From Rapana venosa (taxonomy: Eukaryota > Mollusca > Gastropoda > Neogastropoda > Muricidae): a DNA stretch of 64,000 nt. Both the position numbers and the translations under genes were made by a program. Under the pieces are notes generated by a model. It had not been told where the DNA came from. It saw only the letters and a program-made list of their open reading frames with translations, and made no database searches. The stretch lies in the NCBI GenBank assembly GCA_028751875.1, contig CM054156.1:53617809-53681808 (forward strand), given 5' to 3'. Shown here piece by piece: positions 34,401 through 46,556 of this stretch (positions are counted from its first letter, which is position 1; the number at the start of each line of letters is the position of its first letter).

Positions 34401-35945
34401 AGTAACTTTTTTTTTTTTTGTGCCCGAACTGCTCATTTGAACCAGTGTTTTCAAATACCTGGGTGTTTTTCGGATTCTATGTTTTTGTTATCCAAGGTGG
34501 TTTGATTTTTTCTTGAACCTTTTTTTTAGAAAAGGGTGTTTTCTATACTAAAAAATTCCTAATCCAAAATTCACAGCTTCATCAGGCTCTGATTTGGTAT
34601 ATGCATAAAAGGCGAGTTTTAAGTCGAAAGGAAATTTTGCTCTTTAAAAGTTTTAAATTCCTTAAAAAAAAATTTTTTATGCCCACTTTAATATTTTTGA
34701 TACATTTTAAACCAAAAACACACTGGATTATTCACTGCACCACAGGGGGAGCAATATTTCTTTTATGGTTTGTTTTGTAGTATGTAAAAACTTTTAAATT
34801 TTCTAGATATTTGTTATCCAGTGGCTATCTATTAGTTGATCTGGGCCAAACATGTAATGTTGGGGCCCATTTTGGTTTTGGGTTTTAATTTTCTATTTTT
34901 AAAAATCCCAAAGAATAATTGTTTTTTTTTTGTTTAAAAGAAATTACCTCGTCCATAAGGGAGTTAATTTTTCTACCAGTCATGGTTTTCTGAAGATTTC
35001 GTAATAAATCCTTTTAATTTTGGTCTATTTTTTTTAATTTTTTCAATCCACTGGATTAAAATGTAAAAAAACCTAAGGTTTAAAATTCTTTTACAACTGA
35101 CGGGGGGCTATATATGTAAGTAACCCGGTGACTTGGTTTGGAGGATCTTCAGGGAAAGATTGATACCCGGAATATTCATGTGTCATCTTTACTTTTGGGA
35201 GAAAGTGGGGATTCAGCTAGACAAAACAAAGAAACTGTTTTCCAAAAGTTGTATATAGGTTCCCCTTCATTTTTTTTGTTTGTTGCACTGCTGAAATTCA
35301 GGTACCTACTCGGGCCCTTTTTGTTGCCACTTGTCGAAGTAGAGACATAATATATGTCAGGATTGATTGGGTAATTTATTATATATTTTCTTTCTTACGT
35401 TTAAGTAAACATAAAATAGAAGACCCTTTTGTAGGTTTTCTATTCAAAATCAAACAGAAATAAAAATATATGAAGGAACACCCAAAAAAACGAAACAAAA
35501 CAAAAGTCAATTTCAAAACTGCTCTGGATCTCAAAAAATCGATCTGTTTTATCAAAACAGTAAAAAATCCGTCCCCTTTTTTTTCATACACAAATGGAGA
35601 TCAAAATAACCAACTACATTAAAGTGTAGAATATTTTTATGGAAATCCACAACTTCTTTTTTTTTCTAATTTAAAACTATCACTACCAATACACGTATTC
35701 AAAAAAGCTTAAAAAAAGGAAATCAGTCACAAGCAGTAGATACAATAATAAAGTATAAATTTCTTTAAAATCATAGCAAAATTTCTCTAAAACAACTGTT
35801 CTGATTAAGTCTTTTTGGGTAGCAAAAACGCTAATCCAACATCAATTTTTTCAATCAAGCAGACTGCTTGTATAAAAAACCCCAAAATAGCTGCATCCAA
35901 ATCACTTCTTTCATCAAGCAGCTGCATTATAATCCATAAAAGATG
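31403..35945 (-). mobile_element. Near full-length LINE-B nested in the L2 copy (about 4.5 kb)
   Basis: The 3' end has (CAAGT)-like repeats and the AAAATTTTATTTCCAGAGGG block, as at 10431. After a 1.3 kb A-rich 3' UTR, the minus strand shows RT pieces near 33430-33580 (GTQGSILGP, then FADDTSLYW). Between 34300 and 35370 lie endonuclease-linker and upstream regions related to 8500-9370. The whole lies between two L2 halves that would otherwise be contiguous. Sequence quality hides the reading frames. The RT wording fits the Jockey/CR1 assemblage but the clade is not assigned. Confidence 0.7.
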
Positions 35946-36525
35946 AACACAAAAGATAGTTTTTCTATTTTAGGGTAATAGGTACAAATTGTGGAAGGGT
36001 TTTTAAAAAAAGGAGCGTTTTTGGGGCAAGTCGCATACTTATAGTCTTTCCTTCAGAATTGTCATATTTTTTTTCACTTGGGGATGGAGGGAAAAGAGAG
36101 GAGGCCCGTGAACTGGGATCAGGAGGGGCCGGCTGGGAAATTTAGTCGATCCAATCTGGAGCGTCTGTTTTGAACTTTGGGCTGAAAAAACCAAAAGATG
36201 ACGGAAGTTCAGACAGGCTTGGGGTTAGGCAAAAACAGTTTATTTGCAGATCCAGGAGATTTAGGGGAGGAAAAAAGAAAAAATGGATTACACGAGAATT
36301 GGGGAAAGTATAGCCCTTTTTTGCTGAATGGATTAAGAGTTTATTGTTCTTTGTTTTTTTGGGAAAAACTGTTTTTTGATTTCGTTTTTTATTCGCCACT
36401 CCCGTTCAGTTGCCGGGGTTTGCCTTCGCTTCAAGTGTCTTGGTGTACCAGGACCAGGGCAGTTTTAAAACGGATTACCCCAATGAGAGCTTTGAATATG
36501 AGGAAAAATATTTTAACAGCACTAT
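35946..36525 (-). mobile_element. L2-like LINE, 5' part after the nested LINE-B
   Basis: The sequence from TATTTTAGGGTAATAGGTAC to about 36520 aligns with 43560-44160 of the clean copy (for example the GGAAGTTCAGACAGGCT block). It resumes where the left half stopped. Confidence 0.8.
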
Positions 36526-36534
36526 AAAATATTA

Positions 36535-36584
36535 TAAAATAAATATATATATATAATATATATATAATATATATTATAAAATAT

Positions 36585-36618
<34 letters not shown>

Positions 36619-36655
36619 TATATAATATATATATATATTTATATATATAAATGTG
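36535..36655. repeat. (AT)n microsatellite
   Basis: About 120 bp of AT repeat. Confidence 0.95.
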
Positions 36656-36659
36656 TGGT

Positions 36660-37039
36660 GTGTGTGTTAACCATAGCCCAAGGACATGACATCACAATGC
36701 CCTTTTTGCCTTTTTGGGAGAGGGCAGACAAATTTTCCCACTCCTATCTGTCCTGGGCCAGCTTCTGAAGGGGTTTCCCCCGGTAGTTGGAAGGTCCCAG
36801 CTCTGTTTCGACAGTCCGACCCAATATCTTGGTCCCCCGTTTGGGGTTTTCCCCGGGGTTTCCCTGGATGGGTGTTTGGGCGATGTTTCCCTGTTTTCCC
36901 CACGGCAGATACCCAAAACCATCCCCATCGCCTATCATGATATGGGGTCCATGCTTTCCGGTTGCAACGGGCAAACGTTCTTGTTGGAGATGGGCTCAGG
37001 GCAGAAGATGCCAAGATTCACCTGAGATTCTTCCCGTGG
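36660..37039. other. Unassigned low-quality sequence
   Basis: GC-richer than its surroundings, with open frames on all strands that look like by-products of composition. I recognise no domain. It may be the continuation of the LINE at 37040. Confidence 0.35.
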
Positions 37040-37720
37040 AATGTGGGTAGTTTGTCGAGGGTTTACTCTCATCATCCTCCACACCCGAGCCGTACAAAAG
37101 GTGGGAAATCACGCTCGGATAGTCTTGTTTTTTCCTGGGGCTGTACTGGGCGATCCCCACATTGTTCAATTTCTGTAAGCAAGCTTCTTTGCTAATCCCG
37201 GGCTTGATTCGCTGCCTGCCCGCCGTCATGCCCAACATGCCCCGAGGGAAATGAACTCTTTTTGTTGGTAAAACTCTCCCTTCCCCGTGACCGGGAGGGT
37301 TTCCCCGTTTTAGTGCATCACCTCTGTCTCTTCTGACGATTTTCAGGGCCCATTGCTGGGGCGAAATGCTAGACGGGATGTCTTTTTCTAATGTATGGGG
37401 GTAGTAAGCATGCCAATCGTCGGGAAAGTCAGGTCTTTAAAACGTTTAGAAGGGTCCATCTGATGCCCCGTACGTCTCACACCCAATCATTGTCAGGTTT
37501 AAGATAGGCTGACATGGGGGACCTTGTCTGACGCCATTTACACTGAAACGGTTTTGCTGTTCCTACTATCACGTGAATTGTTTTTAGCACTCTTAAAACT
37601 TTGGATAAACTCCTATGGAATTCCAAAGCTCGGGGAAAGCGCCATACACTTTTTCGATTAAGCTGTCAAAGGCTTTTTTAAAAACTAATGTTTTTAAAGG
37701 ACGGTTAACTGAGTTTACTG
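37040..37720 (-). mobile_element. LINE reverse transcriptase fragment, degraded
   Basis: On the minus strand, the segments KAFDS near 37670, FGIP near 37615 and VNGVRQGPPC near 37520-37540 keep RT order (motif A, palm, motif B). The family differs from the L2-like and RTE-like copies here. Sequence errors prevent a frame. Confidence 0.5.
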
Positions 37721-37844
37721 AAATCACATTTACCCAAAAGGGTTCAAAGGCTGATTAAATCTGGAATCTGTGTGTGGACAAAAACATAAAACCAAAACTA
37801 CCTACATTTTTCTTTTTATTTTTTTTTATTTAAATTTATTTTTT

Positions 37845-38168
37845 TCTTTTAAAACGAGGGTAATGGGAAAAAGCACTTAAGTGCTTTTTTAAAACCCATC
37901 CCCGTTTACGGTTTTTTTAAATTTGTCATCTGTTTCCCCCCGCACACAATGGCCTACTCTTACGAAAAGCGGAATAGGATTTTAAAGTGTGGGAAAAAAT
38001 GTTCTGCGTGCGTTTGCACAGGGGGGCCCGTTTATATCTCATCCCAAGGGCTTTGGGGGAAATGGGGTCGCACTGATTTAACTCCAGGGAAAATATTTTC
38101 TTGAAAAGGGAAACGAAAATGGTTTTCAGATTGCAAGCGCAATGTTCTAAACCCCTAGGCTTCCCCAG
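37845..38168 (-). mobile_element. SINE family 3, nearly complete, degraded
   Basis: The blocks CACACAATGGCCTACTC, ACGAAAAGCGGAATAGG and AGATTGCAAGCGCAATG occur in the order of the 53.55-53.89 kb copy, out to the tRNA-like head near 38120-38168. Confidence 0.8.
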
Positions 38169-38282
38169 AGAAGAGAGAGAGAAGGGGAAAAAGGAGAGAG
38201 AGAAAAGGGGGGGGGGGGGAGAGAGAGAGAGAGAGAAGAGAGAAGAGAGAAAAGAGGAAGAGAGAGAGAGAGAGAGAGAAAT
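38168..38282. repeat. (GA)n microsatellite
   Basis: A GA/GGA-rich tract of about 110 bp. Confidence 0.95.
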
Positions 38283-38639
38283 TTTCAGGTTACATCAACA
38301 TCAAAATGAACCAAAATCAAATTCTGACAAAACACCCCACTAAAACCTTCTTTTTTTTTAAAAATACCTGTATTGCAGATGATCTAGAGAAAGGGGCAAA
38401 AATAAGGGGGAAGCCAAAAAAGAGGAAAAGGGGAAGGCTCACAAAGCAAAAATCCCCGGGAAAACTACCAAAAAAAAAAAAGAAAAGAAGACGAATTAAG
38501 TTAAATTACAAAATGCCAATAGCCTGATAAAAGCAGTTTGAAATAATTTATTTAAAAAAGAAGACAAAATACCAGGGGCTTTTTGAACATTTCTATTTAC
38601 ATGGGCTTGGACAAAACAGAATAGGGATATACTGGATAT

Positions 38640-38905
38640 CACACACACAACACACAAAAAGGGTACCACCACACAATGATAACCCCAAAGACACACACAC
38701 AACACACACACCACAGAAGAAACACACACACAGAGGATAACACAAACCCGACCCCCATAGAGATAACACTCACACAAGGGTTTTCACACATACTTCAACA
38801 CATACACATAGTACAACACCACACACCCCCCGCCCACCCAAAACCACACAACACAAAAAACCCACACACACCCCACACACCAAACACGCAGGCAGATAAA
38901 CACAA
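38640..38905. repeat. CA-rich low-complexity region
   Basis: Imperfect CA repeats with C runs. Frames through it are not genes. Confidence 0.9.
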
Positions 38906-39789
38906 GAGCGCTATTTGAAAGTATGACGCAAAAAACACCTTTTTTCTGGGGGGCAGAGAGAAGGGGGTCATTTAAGGGAATAATTTTCATAATGACAAGG
39001 GAAAGCCCAGTATTTCTAACGTTTTTTTTTCTGACCCTTTTATTTTTAAAATATAAACGTGAAAGAATGGATGAAACAGTAGGGGGAAATAATTTTTTGT
39101 CATGACGTTTAGATTTTTTAAAATTTTTAAATTTTTAAAACATTGTTTATTTTAAATGTGGTGTACGTGAGCGCACACACACGCGGGTTTGGATGAGTAT
39201 GTGTGTGTATATTTAAATTTTGGTAATTTTTATTTTCAATGTAATTTTCTACGATTTTTCCCTTTTTTTCTGGGTTTTAAATTTTAAAGGGAAAGGATGC
39301 AATAATGTAGTATTTCAGTATAATCATTAAAAAATTTTTTTTAGATAGATGGCCGATGAAAAAAAAACAAATGCATTGCTTATTCAATTACCATCTGGAA
39401 ATAAAAATTTCTTGACTTTACAACTTGACTTTAGAAGAATAAAATACAAGCAATCGACAAATAAAATGGCAGCAAAACTGAGAATTACAGTGCACTACTG
39501 GGATCCGCCCGCAAAAGCAAACCTAAATTTTAAAATTTTGACAGAAAATGAGCAGACTGAATATTTCAAGAAAAAGGAACCTATATAAAACACAATACAT
39601 ATAAAACAATACACACAAAGCAATTTAATGGAATGCAATTAGTGCAAACAAAACAATACAGACAAAACAAAGAATTACAATGCAAATACAAGCATTACCC
39701 AAAACAATCAACCAAAAAATACAATTCAAGACAAAACACCACACCCGCCCCAAAACGGCCACACCCCAAAACCACACCCATCACCAGCC
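38906..39789. other. Unassigned low-quality AT-rich sequence
   Basis: An 80-codon frame at 39349-39588 has mixed composition but no domain that I recognise and no splice context. I do not call it a gene. Confidence 0.4.
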
Positions 39790-40030
39790 GCCATGGCCCG
39801 TGGTTAGCGCCTTGGGTTACGGACGGAAGTCGCGGTTTGATTCCCATAAGAGTCATAGGGATTTTTCGGACTCCGGGCCCCTCCACCAGAGGATGTGCTG
39901 TGGGCCGTGGGAAGACTGGACCACACGTCGAGCTTCATCCACTTAACGGATCGAGTTTTAGAGTGTTGCTCAAATTACCGACCCAAAACGCAGGTGTCTG
40001 TATCTCCGGGCCTGGTTTGACGCCGATAAT
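39790..40030 (+). mobile_element. tRNA-derived SINE-like repeat, family 4
   Basis: A tRNA-like head (A-box-like GTGGTTAGCGCCTTGG near 39799, B-box-like GGTTTGATTCCC near 39834) is followed by a non-tRNA body. It is the only copy in the window, so the dispersed nature is inferred from the head. Confidence 0.55.
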
Positions 40031-40572
40031 TATGAAGTAAGCGTAATACAACCCTTAAATATTCTCAAAGCATAGATTCCACAGCACATCAAATCATCCC
40101 CCCATTGTCATGATCATCAGCAATTAAAAAAAAAAATTTCCTCTGAAATTCGGTGGTCCCCCTTTCTCTGGGCTCATGTGACCTCAGATTCGGTTTTCCC
40201 AAACACTTCTGTGCCTGTGATGATTTGTGCCAAAGCCTTTGGGGGGGGGAGGTTCGCGGGGACGTCGTTGGAGGGGCTTGTGGTGGTTGCCACCCCGGGG
40301 GGGGCAACTCACTCCTGGCCCGCGCTGACAATACTGTGTTAGAGGGGCTTATAGGGGTGTCCTGCGAGTTTTCTCAAAAAGGGACCCCGAAAACCCGCCA
40401 AAGTGACCCACAGCAGGCAGGGCCCCCTGGGTTGGTGGCCCCACGTCGACCGAATGATGGGCCCCCGGGATCTCCACTCTGAGGTGAGACATAACAAATC
40501 GGGTATGTTGTGGCGGGGAGATTGGAATGACGGGGTGGGAACAGCAGACCGGGGCGTCACAGAAGATAGCAG
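40031..40572. other. Unassigned low-quality GC-rich sequence
   Basis: G and C homopolymer runs dominate and open frames occur by composition. No domain is recognised. Confidence 0.4.
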
Positions 40573-40805
40573 CAAAAAAAAAAAAAAAAAAAAAAAAACC
40601 ACACCCTCAACCAACCCACACCACACCACACCATACCAAACCATACCCCACCCCCCCCCCCCACAGTACCCAACCCTACTACACCCCCCACTATACCCCC
40701 CCAAGCACACTACACCACACCATACACACTACACCACACACAACCACCAATCATATCATACCAACCCTATCATACCAGCAACACAACAACAAATACACTA
40801 CACAT
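40573..40805. repeat. Poly-A run and CA/CCA low-complexity tract
   Basis: About 25 A followed by ACC/ACA-rich sequence with no complex content. Confidence 0.9.
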
Positions 40806-40910
40806 CAAGTCAAGCACATTTTTTTCCAGATGGGACATTTAAAAAGCAAAAAGCCTTTTCTTTTTTCCCCCTCAAAAAATGTTACTATTATCATCTCTGC
40901 AAAGTTGGAA
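40806..40910 (-). mobile_element. LINE-B 3' end fragment
   Basis: The ATCAAGTCAAGCAC start and the TTTTTTTCCAGATGGGACAT block match the LINE-B 3' ends at 10431 and 31403. Confidence 0.6.
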
Positions 40911-41852
40911 TGAAGCCCGCCGCCCTTTCAACAGGACTCTGTTAGACATCTCTTTTGCAAATTTTACACAAGTTAGGGCAGACGACGGATGGTCAGGGTC
41001 TACCCAACTTTTCAGACTTTTGCTGTAAAGGCACACAACAACATTCTCAAACAAAATATCCACTGGATCTACAAAAAACTAAAAGCACAGGAAAAAATGC
41101 AGTGTAATACCCCCCTCTCCCCCCCATCCCCATGCATAAAAGAAATCATCCCTCCCCACCAACCCTCCTACAGACACTTTGTTGTCACTGAAGATGATAA
41201 GGTGACACAATCACTACCTCTTCCATTTAAATTTCGGTTTAATAAGCCCAACTTTCGTAAAAAAAGGGCAAAAAATTCATTTTATTTATTCGTATTTGCA
41301 AATTTAAAAATGCATTAAAAAAAAAACAACCCTTAAAAAAAATCACAACTGAGTTTTACAGTTCATTTCCTTTTTTTGTCATTAAAAAGAACATGTCACA
41401 TGTCAAAAACTAGGGCTTAGAATTCGTGTGTTATTAAGTTTGGTGATCTATAATTGATATATTATTGATAACATTTATTTTTATACCTTGAAATATTTAA
41501 AAGCAAGCAAGCAAACAAGCACACAAATAAACATAAAAAACAGCAAAAAAGCTTTGGTCAACATTAACTGTTCCATACCATGTCAACTATGAGTTACTTT
41601 AGGTACTACTTACCAGAAAAGCTAAGTGTGTATTTTGGCCTGAGTAGGAATGACTATCATGCTAATGATCCCTACACCTGAACTGACCAATGGCTTCGGG
41701 GCATAAGTGATAAAAAGGCCTAGGCCCATATGGGCTTCACAGAACAGCAGCAGACTAGCATATACACAACATGGCTTACAAGGGAAAGGAAGGAAGGAGG
41801 TGAGTAGTTGAAAGAAGATTGTTTTAATTCATCATGGACAGGGTTTTATGCT
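40911..41852. other. Unassigned sequence across the quality boundary
   Basis: Low quality up to about 41.34 kb and clean after it. I see no coding exon or dispersed repeat. Confidence 0.4.
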
Positions 41853-42011
41853 TTAATAATAATAATAATAATATATGGAATTTATATAGCGCTGAATCTT
41901 GTAAAAAACAAACAAATCGAAGCGCTTGCACTCAATCATTTACAGGCATGCAACTCTCCTTAAACATAATGAGAAATCCATGCGCGCGCACTACGCACGC
42001 ACACGCACGCA

Positions 42012-42078
<67 letters not shown>

Positions 42079-44400
42079 CAACACTTAGACGGTGAAAGAT
42101 GCTGTTGAAAATTAGGGACAGATATGTTGGGGGGAAAGTCTCAGGTAGGAAATAAGTGTGTTTTGAGGCTGGATTTGAAGGAATCAAGTGAAGGCTTTTG
42201 ACGAAGTGAAAGAGGGAGGTCATTCCAGGTGGATGGACCAGAAACAGAGAAGGAGCGACGGCCAACAGTGGTTTGTTTGAATCTGGGTGTTCGAAAGCAC
42301 AAAGTATCTGCGGCTGAACGAAGGGAACGGATGGAGTGTACAGGTGAAGACAGTTACAGAGATAAGAGGGTGCAGATTTGTGGAGACATTTGAAACAGAG
42401 GGTATTGATTTTATACTGCAGTCTTTGTTGAGACAGGCAACCAGTGAAGAGATCGCAGAAGAGGAGTGATGTGTTCAGATTTTTTCTTTCTTAGGACCAG
42501 TCGAGCTGCAGAGTTTTGTATGCGTTGAAGAGAGTGGATAGATGATGCTGGTAGGCCAGCCAAAGAGAATTACAGTAGTCTAAACGTGAAAGAATAAGAG
42601 ATGTGACAAGCTTGGAAGTTGCATCAGTGGACAGATACTTGCGAATCGCGCTTACGCGCCGTAATTGATAGTAGCAAGACTGGCAGGTCTGGGTGATGAA
42701 TTTTTTCATAGAGAGTGTGTTGTCAAGAACTACTCCTAAATACTTCACAGAGTTGGACAAAGGAACTGACGTATTGCCGAATTCTATTGAAGTTTTTGTG
42801 ATAGAGGAAAGTTTATGTTGGGTCCCTATGACATGGCTTCGGTTTTATCGGCATTAAGTTGTAATTGTTCTGAGTCATCCAGTTTTGAATGTCTTGAAGG
42901 CAGTAGGACATATTTGTCAAGAGGGAAGGCAAGTTTTTCAACAGTATCGCTGCACTGAAGTTGAGTATCTCGGCATAGAAATGATGATCAATAGGGTGGT
43001 TGTTTATTAATGTGAGAGTGGAGCAGTGTATAGAGTAAAGAGAACAGGGCCCAGGAACTGATCCCTGCGGGACTCCACATTCCATTTTGACAGGTTTTGA
43101 TTGAATTTTGTTTACAATAACTTTCTGGAACCGGTCTGTGAGGTATGAAGTAAACCAGGTGAGGGCTGTGCCATTAATACCAAACGTATTTTGGAGGCGA
43201 GAAAGAAGAATTGAGTGATCTATGGTATCAAAGGCTGCAGATAAGTCAAGAAGAGTGAGGAGGAGATTTTCCTGCATCAGAAGCAAGTAGAAGTGTATCT
43301 AAAGTATGGACTAGGTGGTTTCGGTGCTGTGGTTGGGGCGATAAAGGGAGACTGAAAAGTGGGAAGAAGATCATTGGAATGAAGGTGACTGTTGAGCTGT
43401 TTGAGAACAACTTTTTCTAGTACTTTAGAGATAAAGGGTAAGTTTGAGACAGGCCTATAATTCTTCAGAATGTTGGGATCGAGGTCGTGCTTTTTCAGTA
43501 GAGGTGTGACTATTGCTGTTTTAAGAGCTGATGGAAAATTTCCTGACTGAAGAGATGAGTTTACTATTTTAGTGATAATAGGCACAAGTTGTGGAAGGCA
43601 TTGTAAGAAAACAGGAGCAGGTATGGGATCAAGGTCGCATGATTTTATAGTCATTTCCTTCAGAATTGTCATGATTTCTTTTTCACTTGTGGGATGGAAG
43701 GAAAAGAGAGGAGTGCCAGTGAACTGGGGGTCAGGAGGCGCAGGCTGGAATTGAGTTTGATCAAGTCTGGAGCGTATATTTCGAACTTTATCTGAAAAGA
43801 AGGCAGAAAATATGGATGGAAGTTCAGACAGGCTGTGGGTGTTAGGCAGAGGAGTTGTTTTTGCAGATCCAAGGAGATTTGAGGTGAGGGAAAAAAGAGA
43901 TTTTAGGAGTAGCACGGGAAAATTTTGGGGAAGAGTAGTAGTCTTTTCTTTGCTGAATGGTTTAAAAGATTTGATTTTGTTTATTTGTTTTCGGAAAAGC
44001 TTTTGTTGTTTTCGTTTTTGACTTCCCCCACTGCCGTTCTAGTTGCCGGCGTTTGCGCTTCGCTATCAAAAATGTTTTGGGGTATACCATGGCGCACAGG
44101 GTCTGTCAGGAGGAATGATCAGTAGGAGGTGCATGCTCATCAAGCATTTTGGCGGAAAATAGTGTTATAGTGATCAGAGAGGTCAGTGTGGTCAGAGGTT
44201 TGTGAAAAACGTTCGGAAGCTTTTGGGGAAAAGAAGGTAGAAAAGTCCTAAGACCTTAAGATTACGACGAGTAACATATTTCTTCTTTCTGACAGGTTTT
44301 GTGATGTTGAGATGGAAAAGAATGGCGGAATGATCAGAATGCAGTTCGTCGGTGACAGAAACAGATGTGACAAGATTGAATTTGCACAGTTGTGGTTTGT
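41853..44400 (-). mobile_element. 5'-truncated L2-like LINE (about 2.55 kb)
   Basis: It has a (AAT)n end at 41853, the conserved tail, a CA tract at 42003-42075, the RT, and part of the endonuclease. At about 44230-44370 the minus strand reads VTDELHSDHSAILFHL, the last endonuclease box. Similarity stops near 44400. It is close to the copy at 20448 and preserves codons lost there. Confidence 0.93.
42003..42075. repeat. (CA)n microsatellite in L2-like 3' UTR
   Basis: A pure CA tract at the same place as in the other L2-like copies. Confidence 0.95.
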
Positions 44401-44407
44401 AGTACAT
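42168..44407 (-). pseudogene. L2-like RT and endonuclease C-end, several frameshifts
   Basis: Reading from the 5' side on the minus strand: 44192-44407 holds the end of the endonuclease. Frame 43277-43915 has KVRNIRSRLDQTQFQPAPP and NYRPVSNLPFISKVLEK (RT fingers). Frame 42813-43286 has LLDLSAAFDTIDH (motif A) and GVPQGSVPGP, where Pro replaces the usual Leu. The catalytic YADD region is broken (HFYAEILN at 42960-42990) by a small deletion. Frame 42491-42760 holds VKYLGVVLDNTLSMKKF and YCNSLW. At least four frameshifts separate these. It is a dead copy, but its codons help to interpret the stops in the 20448 copy. Confidence 0.88.
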
Positions 44408-45194
44408 GATATCTTACACTACGGTGATTGTTCTTTTTAGTTTACACATGTGGACAACCAAAGTGTTTAGTTGTAAGTAGCCATGTTTTGATTTGTCCTT
44501 GTACCTTTAGCAACATATCTTTGTTTAAATCATAGGGTAAGCCTAAGAGAAAGAATAGGTCTCACCACTAATATTTTGTATTATTTCATTTAAAACTCTC
44601 TGGCATTGTGTTCTAGCTGTTCATATGACACTACACCTCAAAATGCTGTGTCATACATGTTCATACATTAAACACACACAAAAAAATTAAATATTTCAGC
44701 ATGTTCAAGGGAAACTACTCATGCTGTTGGCTAAAATAGTCTCTTTTTCAGTGAAGTTCCTTACCTTTAAATATCACTCACTTTGTGTGTTCATGCTTTT
44801 TTCCCCTTCATCTTCTAAACATCAGGTGAGTTTACAATTTTTCATGAGAAAAACTGTGACAAAGAAGATATACATGCTGAAAGAGGCAGCATTGGCAAAG
44901 TTTACTGAAAAGTGGTCCCTGAGCCTCAGGAATTATAACTGTCTAGTGTGAATCATTGTGATTATTTTCCTTGTGGATTAGCTGATGGATACTTACACCT
45001 TGTTGAGGTAGTATGTGTGTGTATCAAAAGGTTTGTTTTTCTTTAGCATCCACTGACTTACTTTAAGGCAAAACACAAAAATTGGAAGATCTTGGACAAT
45101 ATATTTTTGTGAACCTAGTCGAGGTACTTCAAATAAACTTTAATACGACAATGTTCGGTTTTATCAATTTGAAAGTAATATATTGTAGATATCT
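44401..45194. other. Unassigned clean sequence
   Basis: An open frame around 44820-44950 follows an ATCAG acceptor-like site and ends in a stop, but the peptide has no recognisable family. I leave it unannotated. Confidence 0.4.
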
Positions 45195-45196
45195 AT

Positions 45197-45206
45197 TATT
45201 CTTCTT

Positions 45207-45237
<31 letters not shown>

Positions 45238-45265
45238 TTGTTGTTGTTGTTGTTGTTATTATTGA
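45197..45265. repeat. (CTT)n followed by (GTT)n
   Basis: Pure triplet tracts. Confidence 0.95.
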
Positions 45266-45447
45266 TATTAATATTATTAATATTGCCAAAAGAGCATGTT
45301 CACAATTTTGTCAAGATATGAAATGGACTGCATTTCTATTGAGCTAATCAACCTTCATTGAGCTAGGTGAACTGTGTAATGTCTTCTTCACACCACCAGC
45401 TAAAACATTATTTGTTAACTGAGAAATCAAAATCATGGAGGGATTAA

Positions 45448-45448
45448 A

Positions 45449-45482
<34 letters not shown>

Positions 45483-45552
45483 CACACACACCACACACAC
45501 ACAAACACACACACACACACACACATACACACACAACACAAACACACATTCA
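45448..45552. repeat. (CT)n and (CA)n microsatellite
   Basis: A CT tract followed by CA repeats with small interruptions. Confidence 0.95.
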
Positions 45553-46470
45553 CATATAATGGCGTAGCACTAGCAAGTTTCTTCCCTTTCCTTGCCTATT
45601 TATTTTTAGGAGCTATTCTATGGGAGTTTTTTTATATCTAAAACTGCTTTGAAATGCAGTGAGTGGACAGTGAAGTGGTTGAAAAAGGAGTTGAAGTGAA
45701 TCCCTTGGGGTTTGGGAAGGATGAGAACGCTGATTTGCAGGAATGGTGGCAGACTGGTTTGACTGAATCTTTAAGTGTTGTGAAGATGTTACCATTTGAC
45801 AGATCTGATCAGAGAGTAAATAGAGTAAGCACACTAGGCCGGTAGATACAAAGTTCTTGTCAACTGCTCCAATTAACTTTATAATAATAATAATATAGTG
45901 TTTCTGCATTGTTATATAAACAACACGTTAAAGATGACTCCACAAAAAACATAATTTTGTTGACTGACATGGTTGCCAGATTTAAAGTAGCTATCATTGT
46001 TATAGAGCTGCATCCTTATGTCTGTGGTCATTACTGAAGTGTGATAACTCTTGACACCACATGAATACAGTCCCTTCCTCTCTACAGCCTTGCTTCTCAG
46101 CTGTTCCCTTCAAATATCGTTTGTCGTTTTTGTGAATTATTGTGAGCCTTTCTTTCTGATCTTGCTTGGGCTGCTCCTCCACCTTTGTGTGTATGTGTGT
46201 GGGAGGGGTGGTGGGGGTGGTGAGGGGAGAGGCTTCATGTACACACATACATAGTTATACACATGTACACGCATACCCATGCTTAATGGCCCATCTGAGA
46301 GAGACTTTATTGTTGAACAGTGCAAGTTTCATGGAAGCTGTTTCATAGAAACCAAACTTTGATAGGAAGACAAATATGATTGTTCTTAACATGTGCACAC
46401 TATGACAGTTACTGTGTTGGATAGCCAAGGACCCTGTAAGCCAAAAGCATAAATATCTCAGTAGCAATGC
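45553..46470. other. Unassigned clean sequence upstream of the F-box exon
   Basis: A 60-codon frame at 45663-45845 of mixed composition is the only notable frame. I cannot connect it to the F-box gene by splice sites. Confidence 0.4.
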
Positions 46471-46477
46471 AACTGAG

Positions 46478-46500
46478 TACTACTACTACTGCTGCTATTG

Positions 46501-46556
<56 letters not shown>

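Larger units (their letters stand above)
28680..41340. other. Low-quality sequence block 1
   Basis: From the gap to about 41.34 kb, short mixed motifs are replaced by homopolymers (runs of A, T, G and C far above the flanks). Repeats that are readable elsewhere are here recognisable only approximately. For example, the L2 tail region at 29830-30060 matches 42080-42310 with constant single-base and homopolymer differences. I read this as poorly polished long-read sequence. Reading frames in it should not be trusted. Confidence 0.75.

Noticed and set aside
36660..37240. Overlapping frames of 70-115 codons on all strands
   Set aside because: They arise from GC-rich corrupted sequence. No frame shows a coherent domain.
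39349..39588. 80-codon frame of mixed composition
   Set aside because: No recognisable family, no flanking splice pattern, and low-quality sequence.
44721..44951. Possible exon (KTVTKKIYMLKEAALAKF region)
   Set aside because: An acceptor-like AG and a stop codon are present, but there is no partner exon and no family match, so it was not annotated.
45663..45845. First exon of the F-box gene
   Set aside because: The 60-codon frame ends in a stop and I see no donor that joins it in phase to 47192.
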